From Siphonodentalium dalli (lineage: Eukaryota; Mollusca; Scaphopoda; Gadilida; Siphonodentaliidae): a stretch of 64,000 bases of DNA. The position numbers and the translations under genes are program-made. The notes below the pieces were generated by a model. The model saw only the letters and a program-made list of their open reading frames with translations. It was not told where the DNA came from and searched no databases. Shown here in pieces: positions 53,555-62,814 of this stretch. Positions within the stretch are counted from its first letter, which is position 1, and each line of letters starts with the position of its first letter. The stretch lies in contig CP136069.1 in the NCBI GenBank assembly GCA_032622095.1, positions 12,756,450 through 12,820,449 on the forward strand. Direction: 5' to 3'.

Positions 53555-54660
53555 CTGAGCTGACTCAGTTGATGGGGCTGGCTCGCCATATATACGCAAA
53601 TGATATTTAACATTCGTCAGACCGGGCCAGCCTGACTTACCTAGCTATAGATCATGCCATGAATCTCTACTCTGACTTATTAACCCGTAGAGATCATATT
53701 CCACCTGTACAAAACCTTGGAACTTTTTGAAGTTTTGACAAGGAACCCTGTAAAGTCGAAACAATAAAGCGGGGAATATATTTCTTAGTTATTATCTGTT
53801 CCTTGGTAATGTTACCTTCACTTTAGGTGAATGTCCCAATTCAAAATTGCATGCTTTTCTGTGGTATTTGTGAGTCAATATTGCAATAACTAACAAATTA
53901 ATTAACCAGGAGAAATTCCATAATTGTAAACAACGCAAAACAAAATCGCTCACAAATTTATTTAAATCGTGAATGTTCAAGTTGGGACCTTCACCAACAG
54001 TGAAGTATATTATTAAGGAACACATATAATAACTAATAATTATATTCCCCGCATTATTTTTTCAATTTTATAAGGTTCCCTGTTAAAGATTCAAAAAAGT
54101 TCCAAGGTTTTGTACCATGGTGGAATATGATCTCTACGGGCATTAGCCATAGTAGAGGGTATCACCCCCCCCCCCCCCCTTTTCGGTACGCAGGATTCAG
54201 GGTGTTTTGAAGACATATGCAGGATTCATACCCCCGAATTAACTGGTATTCAGGTTCAAGCAAAACATCTTGGACGCAGGTTTTGATGGCGCAAAATAAT
54301 ATTTTTGTACTAGTTATCTGTATGAATGAGTGGGTAGAATAGCTTCTTGGGCCACCATGCCATCATAAAGTATCATTAATCGTATCATAGCGGCCTCATA
54401 ACGCCTACAACGCGACCAGCATCAATTTATATGTCATTTATCGCATATTATTTCTTAACATGTATTCAGGATTCACCCCCCCCAAAATTAACTGGTATTC
54501 AGGATTCACCCCCCAAAATTAACTGGTATTCAGGATTCAGGGGGGAAGGGGGGTGCATGATACCCTCATATGATCTCTACGGGCGTTAGCCATAGTAGAT
54601 ATTCATGGCATGAGCTAATCAGCCAGCCTGGTTAGCGGGGACTTATAACTCGTCCATATA
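53555..54660. repeat. Pal-H copy interrupted by a C/G-run element
   Basis: Arms with CATGAATCTCTACT, CCTTGGAACTTTTTGAAG, TTCACTTTAGGTGAATGTCC; right arm from about 53990 to 54156, resuming at 54568. Left outer part GGGCTGGCTCGCCATATA matches DNA at 45240-45270. Confidence 0.7.
54157..54567. mobile_element. Element with C/G-run ends, between 32-bp direct repeats
   Basis: Inverted ends GAGGGTATCA-CCCCCC and GGGGGG-TGCATGATACCCTC. The 32-bp host sequence starting ATATGATCTCTACGGG occurs on both sides (54125-54156, 54568-54599) with one mismatch. Internal GTATTCAGGATTCACCCCCC units are repeated. Confidence 0.75.
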
Positions 54661-54673
54661 AACACCCCCTTAA

Positions 54674-55133
54674 CCCTTTACCCAACAAAACGCCCAGAAA
54701 AATAGCCCAAATGAAGCTGCAACAGCCTAAATTATCTTGGGTCTGTCTCAATAGAACCATACAAATATGGATATCATTGGAACCGGCTCATTGACCACAT
54801 TGTGATAGTTACAGTTATGCCCTGTACCAATGCATTCTCTTATATATGCGAGTCGACCATAGGTCGCCTCGCATATATCAGAGAATGCATTGGCTTAAAA
54901 ATTCATTTTTTAACACTTTTTGCCATTTTTTCTTACATTCTTTAACAATTTTATAATTTGTTCTTACATTTTTGAAAAAAAATTATAATATTTTCCTACA
55001 TTCTTTGACAATTTTATCATTTTTAATATGTGTTTTAAGCCAATGCATTCTCTTATAGATGCGAGGTGACCTATGGTCGACTCGCATATATAAGAGAATG
55101 CATTGGCACAGGGCCGTTTTGTTGGGTAAAGGG
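54674..55133 (+). mobile_element. TTAA-D element, complete
   Basis: TTAA at 54670-54673 and 55134-55137. Two opposed h1 hairpins and a long T-rich spacer. Confidence 0.87.
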
Positions 55134-55137
55134 TTAA

Positions 55138-55480
55138 TTGTGATCAATTCTGAAATTTGGCTTTGTGAGAAGTTTATAAGTTGGAATTTTAACAAAGGAT
55201 CGACACTGCTTTGATAAGACCAGAGTATCTGGATGTGTACATCCCAGTTATTAATGTCTGACTTCAATTCACCATCCTCCCAAATTACAACTCATTATCA
55301 CTATCATCTGCTGTGTTTTGATGTAGGAAAGCCGTTTAGCTTTTATGCCGTTTACATTGGATCAAAGTGTCAAATTCATTACAGACCTATTAAGATGGAA
55401 CAGTGCATCAATTTTCATTTTAATGGAATGCATTAGGGAGGTTAACCCTACCAGTGCACCAGACAAAGATAAACTGTAAC
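55138..55480. other. Unassigned DNA
   Basis: No supported exon. 55430-55447 (GCATTAGGGAGGTTAACCC) recurs at 55807 and, diverged, 56287. Confidence 0.4.
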
Positions 55481-55482
55481 TA

Positions 55483-55695
55483 CAGTAATGCCCTAAATAA
55501 TCGACTCCTTAACCACAGCATAATTATGGGTAACTTATCAGGATTTAGTCGGAAATATGGCTTGTTGCCATTCACCGGAAAGCTCTCACTGAGAGCTTTC
55601 CAATGAATGGCAACAAGCCATATTTCTGACTAAATTTTGAAAAATTACCCATAATTCTGCTGTGGTTAAGGAGTCAATTATTTAGGGCATTACTG
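55483..55695. mobile_element. TA-A palindromic MITE, full length
   Basis: TA at 55481-55482 and 55696-55697. Full arms with a few mismatches; centre CTCTCACTGAGAG. Confidence 0.9.
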
Positions 55696-55827
55696 TACAT
55701 TTGTATGTAACAACTCGTCCTGCAACATATAACCTTTGACATTTGTGTTATTTGTGTGTAACTACTCGTCCAACGGACAGCGATAAAATTATCATTTTAA
55801 TGGCATGCATTAGGGAGGTTAACCCTT

Positions 55828-56284
55828 CAAGCCTTGAAATAGTGTGTCTGTTATCTGCAGAATGAGGTTCCCAGAGGTTGAATTTAGTGATGCTATTCCG
55901 CATAATGGGCTAGCATCACTAAATTCACCATCTGGGGGTCTCATTCTGCTTAGGCCTCATCTTTTCTGTAAAGTTTCTTTATTATCAAATTTCTATAGAA
56001 ACTTCTACACAGATTCTATTTCTTTTTTAGGTCAGTTTCTCAATATCCCCAAATTGGCAGACGACACATTGCATAATTGAGGTTCTCAATGCGTGTACAT
56101 CACAATATTCACCATTTGGGAACATAAATCTGAGTCTACATCTCCCATAGCAGATGAGGCCATGCAGAATGGGGTCCCCCAGAGGGTGAATTTGGTAATG
56201 CTAGCCCTCTATGTGGGATAGCGTCACTAAATTCAACCTCTGGACCTCATTCTGTAAATGACAGGCACACTAACCTCAGACTTG
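55828..56284. mobile_element. hAT-B long form, complete
   Basis: CAAGCCTTGAAATAGTG to CTAACCTCAGACTTG; three hairpins, middle type GGTTCTCAATGCGTG / CATTTGGGAAC. Flanking 8-mers do not match, but the surrounding GGAGGTTAACCCTTC block is repeated right after it. Confidence 0.85.
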
Positions 56285-56304
56285 TGCATTTTGGAGGTTA
56301 ACCC

Positions 56305-56699
56305 TTCCAGCCTTGTAATAGTGTGTCTCACTGTCATCCGTAGAATGAGGTCCCCAGAGGGTGAATTTAGATGCTTCCAAGAATCTCAGCATTATGTTAG
56401 GTGTGTGCTAGAAAATTGTAAGAAGCCATTACCATGAACAATGAGGTATCTTATCTACATCAAGGAACTAGCCTAATGTTGGTATATATGCAGGTCAGTC
56501 CATTCAAGCTTGGAGCAATGAACTTTATATAGGCCACAGTGTTAGAGATAGCTGGTAAGCTGGGAATTTGGCAATGGACATATGACCTAAAAGTGAGGCT
56601 AAAACTCATCTCAGCCTAAATGTTTATACAATTCTTGCAAAATGGATTTTCACAATTTTCCAGCACACACCTAAGATGATGTTGAGATTCTTGAAGCAG
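56305..56699. mobile_element. hAT-B left fragment, then a palindromic element
   Basis: 56305-56370 is a hAT-B first arm (AGCCTTGTAATAGTG to GTGAATTTAG). 56371-56699 is a foldback with arms TGCTTCCAAGAATCTCAGCA and complement, extended by TAGGTGTGTGCTAGAAAATT. Confidence 0.68.
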
Positions 56700-56872
56700 T
56701 ATTGAACTCAATTAAATAATCATTCTAGCCTTTCACTAGTTCAGATCATGTACTTTTTATGGCAGTTATTCATTTCCACTTAATTTGTATACTTGCTGAG
56801 AATTAGCTAAAGCTCTTCCCAAAATTTTCCTTCTAAAAAAACTATGATTTTTTGGCATTTTATTGTTATATA

Positions 56873-57037
56873 CAGTAATGCCCTGAGTAATCGACCTCTT
56901 AACCAAAGCAGAATTATGGGTAACTTTTCAGGGAGAGCTTTCCGATGAATGGCAACAAGCCATATTTCCGACTAAATCCTGAAAAGTTACCCATAATTCT
57001 GCTTTGGTTAAGAGGTCGATTACTTAGGGAATTACTG
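56873..57037. mobile_element. TA-A MITE, left inner arm deleted
   Basis: TA at 56871-56872 and 57038-57039. Both arms share the variant AACCAAAGCAG / CTGCTTTGGTT instead of ACCACAGCAG, a symmetric change. Confidence 0.87.
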
Positions 57038-57260
57038 TAATATACTTGATGTGAATGGTTTTCATATAGCATAAATTCCTTCATGTACTGTACAAGCTTA
57101 ACAATTAAGTAGTTTTCTGTGCAGGTCCATCTAAACTTTCCACCTACTGACATAGCTCAGGTGTGGAAACCCCTTAACGGACGTATACCTTTTGTGTTTT
57201 AGAGAAGCTGTTTTGGCACCTTTAATATTAACTAATGACCTACCAGCAGTATGCACTTAA

Positions 57261-57743
57261 ACCTTTCAGTGCCAGGTCCGATTTTTGTGTCAACCCATAT
57301 ACCCTGTGCCAATGCATTCTCTTATATATGCGAGTCGACCATAGGTCGCCTCGCATATATAAGAGAATGCATTGGCCTAACAATTTCTCATCATTTGTTA
57401 TTATTATTTACAATTTTAATAATTTTTTCTTATATTCTTTAACAGACTTATTTTGTAGGTTTAGTGCCAGGGAATCTTACGTTTTTCATGGGCATCAAAA
57501 TTATTACTATGAATACTTGGTGATAGTTTTGAGTTATAACATGCCCCTAAGGTTTTATCCAGTTTGTTTTTAAATTTGCTATAGCATGCTTAAGCATACC
57601 CAAAAAAAATTCAACCCAAAAAAAATTCAACCAAAAAAAAAAAAAAAAAAAAAAAAAAGGTTTTTTTATTTTTTTATTTTTTAGGGCCGATTTTACAGAC
57701 CGTAAATTAGGCCCGATGAGATCGGCCCCTGGCACTGAAAGAT
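57261..57743 (+). mobile_element. TTAA-C element, long form
   Basis: TTAA at 57257-57260 and 57744-57747. Start mutated to ACCTTTCAG, end GGCACTGAAAGAT. h1 intact. Confidence 0.86.
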
Positions 57744-57747
57744 TTAA

Positions 57748-57928
57748 AGAATATAAGAAAAAATTATTAAAATTGTAAAAAACAATAAAAACAAATGATG
57801 AAAAATTGTTAGGCCAATGCATTCTCTTATATATGCGAGGCGACCTATGGTCGACTCACATATATAAGAGAATGCATTGGCACAGGGTATATGGGTTGAT
57901 ACAAAAATCGGACTTGGCACTGAAAGGG
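57748..57928 (-). mobile_element. TTAA-C half element, opposed to the previous one
   Basis: Begins AGAATATAAGAAAAAATTA, the middle of a TTAA-C element, and runs through an intact h1 to CACTGAAAGGG before TTAA (57929-57932). It abuts the preceding copy in opposite orientation with only TTAA between. Confidence 0.82.
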
Positions 57929-57932
57929 TTAA

Positions 57933-58801
57933 AAATCACATCTTCCTTTAATGTGAGGTCATACTGACGTGTGTATTTATAGAATCTTAGATCGAGATCA
58001 TAGTACCCTTTGGGTGTTTATACATCTGGTCCATTCATCTCTCCTGTTAATAGTGTCTGATTTACCCTCGTTTATTAGGGTGGAGTGACTTGGGTCAGAT
58101 AAAAACCAACCTTGATAATGTATATCCAGCATGAACACATTCATCACTCACCCTGCATATACACTCCCAATTGAGCAGTTGTTAATTTATCAATCAAACT
58201 GTTGATTCTCACAGGATAAATTGGCAGGATGGAAAGTAAGTTAGCAAGCCACTTCATTTATCGAAACTCAAATAACTCTGCACATAAAATTGTCAGAGTC
58301 CAATACGCCCGTGCTATGGGATGTAGGGCGGTCCATACAGAAACAACGAAATAACCAAAACATACTGTCTCTGCGCATTTGGCTATAGCAGAATCGCGGT
58401 ATGATGGCGCATTGAATCACATTGAATCACACGCTCTGCCTTGCAGTTGTTTTTTAAATAACTAACAAACTAACACTATTTTAATTATAACACGGGCCCC
58501 GTTCCTTTTTCAGCGCACCACATGACACGCTCAGCTCAACCATATATTAAAGAGACCCACCGGGACACCCCTCACACCCCATATTAAAGCTCGTGGGCTC
58601 CTCCCCAAATAATCCATCCAAATTAATCCAATCAAAGAGATAACATTAATTCAATTGTGTCTGCTTTTGCCGTGTTCAGACATGACGATTTTCTGTGTGC
58701 TATATCTCCAACAACAACAAACCGTGGGGTGAAGGAGAAGATCACTCGATCTTTTCGACCATCCCGGGCGCTTCGCGCCTATCTACTCACTCACAAGTTA
58801 G
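57933..58801. other. Unassigned DNA
   Basis: No exon recognised. AAGTTAGCAAGCC occurs at about 58239 and again at 58794, the second overlapping the start of the hAT-B copy; significance unclear. Confidence 0.4.
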
Positions 58802-59112
58802 CAAGCCTGCAAATAGCGTGTCTGTCATTTGCATAATGAGGTCCCCAGAGGGTGAATTTAGTGACACTATCCCGCACAGCAGGCGAGCATCACTGAATTT
58901 AGTGTCTTTTGCAGAATGAGGTCCCCCAGAGGGTGAAATTAGTGACGTTATCCCACACAGCAGGCAAGTATCACTAAATTCACCCTCTGGGAACCTCATT
59001 CAGCTTAGGCCTCATCTGCTATGGGAGGCATAGACTCAGATTGAAGTTCCCAAAATGGTGAATATTGTGATGTACACCTATTGGGAACCTCGATTATGCA
59101 TTTTATCTTCTT
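58802..59112. mobile_element. hAT-B copy with internally duplicated arms
   Basis: CAAGCCTGCAAATAGCG; two left arms (GAGGTCCCCAGAGG, GAGGTCCCCCAGAGG), one right arm, then hairpin 2 (AAGTTCCCAAAATGG / TTGGGAACCTC) and a break at TTTTATCTTC. Confidence 0.7.
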
Positions 59113-59224
59113 CTCTCGGGGAGAGCTTTCCGATGAATGGTAACAAGCCATATTTTCGACTAAATCCTGAAAAGTTACCCATAATTCTACTGTGGTTAAG
59201 GAGTCGATTATTTAGGGCGTTACA
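59113..59224. mobile_element. TA-A right half
   Basis: CTCGGGGAGAGCTTTCCGAT to GGGCGTTACATG. Its terminal part seeds the next repeat. Confidence 0.78.
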
Positions 59225-59345
59225 TGTATTTTGAGCCTTTTAAGGAGTCGATTATTTAGGGCGTTACATGTATTTTGAGCCTTGTTAAGGAGTCGATTAT
59301 TTAGGGCGTTACATGGAGTCGATTATTTAGGGTGTTACATGTATC
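59184..59345. repeat. Short array derived from a TA-A end
   Basis: Three to four copies of TTAAGGAGTCGATTATTTAG plus GGCGTTACATGTATTTTGAG, period 49-50 bp, the last copy shortened. The first half of the unit is the TA-A terminus. Confidence 0.88.
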
Positions 59346-59410
59346 TATCAACCCAACTACTGAAATGATTTGCTGCTGTTTTTTCTGAACAATGTGTTTC
59401 ACTTTCAAAA

Positions 59411-59845
59411 ACAGTGTTTGAGATATAATACATAATATATAACAGTGTTTGAGATATAATACATAATATATAACAGTGTTTGAGATATAATACATACTAT
59501 ATAACAGTGTTTGAGATATAATACATAATATATAACAGTGTTTGAGATATAATACATAATATATAACAGTGTTTGAGATATAATACATACTATATAACAG
59601 TGTTTGAGATATAATACATACTATATAACAGTGTTTGAGATATAATACATAATATATAACAGTGTTTGAGATATAATACATAATATATAACAGTGTTTGA
59701 GATATAATACATAATATATAACAGTGTTTGAGATATAATACATAATATATAACAGTGTTTGAGATATAATACATACTATATAACAGTGTTTGAGATATAA
59801 TACATAATATATAACAGTGTTTGAAATATAATACATAATATATAA
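59411..59845. repeat. 31-bp tandem array
   Basis: 14 copies of ACAGTGTTTGAGATATAATA plus CATAATATATA; ATA/CTA alternates at one position. 31 is not divisible by three, so all three minus-strand frames cycle through the unit and stay open, explaining 193-aa and 124-aa frames that are not genes. Confidence 0.95.
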
Positions 59846-59869
59846 GAGGCGGTTGTCGCTTGTTGTAAT

Positions 59870-60320
59870 CACCCCTGGCCAAGTGGTCCTGCTAATATGA
59901 TATGATGCTGATGGTCCTGCTGAATTGCTATGATGCGGGTAGGACAAACTGATGCCGTTACGAAACGTTACCATTATTGTTTTTAAAGCTGTCATTTTTG
60001 TTGTGTTTGTTTAATCAGAGTGATTTGAGAAAAAACCAGTTTGTTGTTTTTGAAAAATATAATAATGCCTGCGCTCACTAGGTGTTTCAAAAACGACGTG
60101 AATAATCATCTTGATTATATTTCGCAATAACATTTTTTTTTAAGCATAATGGCTTTTCCTGGATATGTTCAGATAATAAGAACATCCCCGAAAAAGACAA
60201 ATTAAAAAAGTATAATGGTACTTTATGTTAGGAGCATCAGTTTGCCCTAACAGCATCATAGCAATTCAGAAGGACTCCACTGCATCATAGCACATGGGCA
60301 GGACCACTTGACCAGGGGTG
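59870..60320. mobile_element. Element with CACCCCTGG inverted ends
   Basis: Ends CACCCCTGGCCAAGTGGTCC and GGACCACTTGACCAGGGGTG, about 23 bp. AAT lies on both sides (59867-59869, 60321-60323), a possible 3-bp duplication. Inner GCTGAATTGCTATGATGC block recurs inverted near 60250. Family unknown. Confidence 0.75.
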
Positions 60321-60430
60321 AATATATGCACAACTTTCATAAAAAAAACACTTTAATACTGTCTTTTTCTCTAAGAGATACCCCAACAAACAGTGCATCG
60401 ATAATTCACACTGCAACTCCCTATTGAGTA

Positions 60431-61180
60431 CAGTAATAATGCCCCTAATAATCGGCTCCTTAAAGGGGTACTGTACGCCATTTTCATTAAATTTCCGGTG
60501 ACAACAACGATCTAATATCGATAATATATAGAAACATAAGTAATTTGAGTCGAAGATGTATTCTGTAAACGCTCAGGTTAATAGGCTATCTTAAAATTTA
60601 ATAATTTAAAAGTTAATAATTTGATATAAATTGAATTTATGACTGGAGCCATAAAATGGCGTCAATTAAATTACGAATTTGCGTAATCAAATAAAGTAAA
60701 TGAGGGATACTGGCTTGTTAAACCGATCGCACACATGATCGCTTAAAATATTATGATGATACGGGAAGAACACTCAAGCCACTCACTGACTAGCGACGAT
60801 ACAATAACTTAAATGATTATATGGGACTAGTATGCCTATAATATAACTTTTATTTGATTCATTTGGTTGAAAACTGTACAAAAATTACTCGACAACGACA
60901 ATTTGTATTTTTGCATTCCGGTAAATTTGTCATCCGTAACACTACTTCGTACTCAACAGACTTTCAAATAATGAAAAAAGTGTTACCTTATTCTCAGACT
61001 CGGAGACTATAGAAACCAACAACAACATTTGGCGTACAGTACCCCTTTAACCACAGCTGAATTATGGGTAATTTTTCAGGATTTAGTCGGAAATATGGCT
61101 TGTTGCCATTCATCGGAAAGCACTCACTGAGAGATTTCCGATGAATGGCTACAAGCCTGTGGTTATTTAGGGCATTACTG
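60431..61180. mobile_element. TA-A MITE interrupted by TTAA-J
   Basis: TA at 60429-60430 and 61181-61182. Removing 60464-61046 and one TTAA restores AATCGGCTCCTTAACCACAG, the normal TA-A left arm. Confidence 0.9.
60464..61046. mobile_element. TTAA-J element nested in TA-A
   Basis: TTAA at 60460-60463 and 61047-61050. Ends AGGGGTACTGTACGCCA and TGGCGTACAGTACCCCT. 583 bp, about half the length of the copy at 11047, with a different interior apart from AAATTGAATTTATGACTGGA-like sequence. No transposase frame. Confidence 0.88.
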
Positions 61181-61430
61181 TAGATGTTCATTTATCAATC
61201 AAAGTGTGTATTCTCCTAGGAGAGCTTAACACACTGAAGAATAATTAGTGGATTATGAGGTTTGTGGTTTGAAATAAATCCTCGATTCTTTTGAGATCAA
61301 ATGGGTTCTGACTGTGGAAGAATTAGTTTAAGCTGATAATATAAGCTCTTAATTGCTAATTATTAGTGCCTTTAAGTCATTTGAGGACAACGGCACTTAA
61401 TTATACCATGACATTTTCCATATCTTGCTA

Positions 61431-61614
61431 CAGTAATGCTCTAATTAATCGGCTCCTTAACCACAGCTGAATTATGGGTAACTTTTCAGGATTTAGTCGG
61501 AAATATGGTTTGTTGCCATTCATCAATGGCAACAAGCCATATTTCCGACTAAATCCTGAAAAGTTACCCATAATTATGCTGTGGTTAAGGAGTCGATTAA
61601 TTAGAGCATTACTG
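61431..61614. mobile_element. TA-A MITE at a site with an empty paralogue
   Basis: TA at 61429-61430 and 61615-61616. Flanks CTTGC and CCTCGTACTCC join exactly in the paralogue at 45828-45842. 184 bp, palindromic, centre shortened. Confidence 0.95.
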
Positions 61615-61619
61615 TACCT

Positions 61620-62110
61620 CGTACTCCCTTTAATCATATGTAAGGGAGGGGAGGTTACCGAGATTCTTGTAAAGATGTCGTACATTGAGACTTTATGACA
61701 ATCAACCTTGGGATAACCATCCACACTGACTTTTAAAGTGATGTGAAACACTCCGATGGGGTGATCAAATAGTAATGGAGAATATTCTTGTTCAAAGTAG
61801 TAATTTTTACAAATAGTATATCCAAATTTACAACATACACCATCATTCTTATCTATTAATTTAATGCAGTGACTCGCGATGGCAAATCATTTGCGTTAGT
61901 TTATCGCCGATAGTTGCATCCCAAATCGAGGAGTAATATATTTACAATTGCGAATAGTTCAGACAATGTTTCTTTGGAGTGGTATGCTCGATTTCTTTGA
62001 GATTTTCAGCGATGTTAGTAGAATGCTACATTTCTTCAGTTGGAATAATGCCTGAGTACTAACTTGTCTGTTCCACTCACCAGAACAAGTCCATAATATG
62101 TCTTAAATAA
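61620..62110. other. Paralogous segment, then unassigned DNA
   Basis: 61617-61700 matches 45836-45907. The rest, to about 62110, has no recognised feature. Confidence 0.5.
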
Positions 62111-62114
62111 TGGG

Positions 62115-62640
62115 GGGGGGTGGGGCTACTGAGATGTTTATAAAGATGAGCATGTAGACTTTATAACAATCAACCTTGGATACTGATCTACTGTGAAATT
62201 AATAGTCCATTTTATCATATGTAGTGGGGGTGGGGGCTGTTGAGATTCTTGTAAAGATGAAGTGCATTGAGACTTTATAACAAACAATTTTTGGAAACTC
62301 ATCTACTGTGACATTAATAGTCCATTTTATCATATGTAGTGGGGGTGGGGGCTGTTGAGATTCTTGTAAAGATGAAGTGCATTGAGACTTTATAACAAAC
62401 AATTTTTGGAAACTCATCTACTGTGACATTAATAGTCCATTTTATCATATGTAGTGGGGGTGGGGGCTGTTGAGATTCTTGTAAAGATGAAGTGCATTGA
62501 GACTTTATAACAATCAACCTTGGATACACATCTACTGTGACTTTAATAGTCCATTTTATCATATGTAGTGGGGTGGGGGCTGTTGAGATTCTTGTAAAGA
62601 TGTAGTTCATTGAGATTTTATGACAACCTTGGATACTACT
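62115..62640. repeat. 115-bp tandem array
   Basis: About four and a half units, spacing 115, 115 and 114 bp between GTAGTGGGG landmarks. Unit includes GCTGTTGAGATTCTTGTAAA, TTGAGACTTTATAACAA and CTACTGTGACATTAATAGTC. The block GAGATTCTTGTAAAGATG also occurs in the duplicated segments at 45860 and 61664. Confidence 0.92.
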
Positions 62641-62814
62641 CGGCAGACTATGATAGGGGACAACTAATGTCACAGTAGATGAGTAGCATATGTCTACTAT
62701 CAATTCAAAATGATGTATACATCTCTGATTATGTAGAACGTGAACCATGTGGAATCAAGTCTGAGTTTAGTCTGACTCAGATTGAAGTTCCCAAATGATG
62801 AATATTGTGATGTA

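Noticed and set aside
1909-57573. Many 60-112-aa frames sharing the peptides CQCILLYMRVDHRS and IYKRMHWLN
   Set aside because: They are translations of the h1 hairpin in TTAA-C, -D and -E elements. They appear in both orientations and several frames, with no conserved start or downstream domain.
5540-58919. Frames sharing CRMRSPEGEF and similar peptides
   Set aside because: Translations of the hAT-B hairpin arm, in varying frames and on both strands.
59301-59995. 193-aa and 124-aa minus-strand frames with ILCIISQTLL-type repeats
   Set aside because: They are translations of the 31-bp tandem array; the unit happens to be stop-free in all three frames on that strand.
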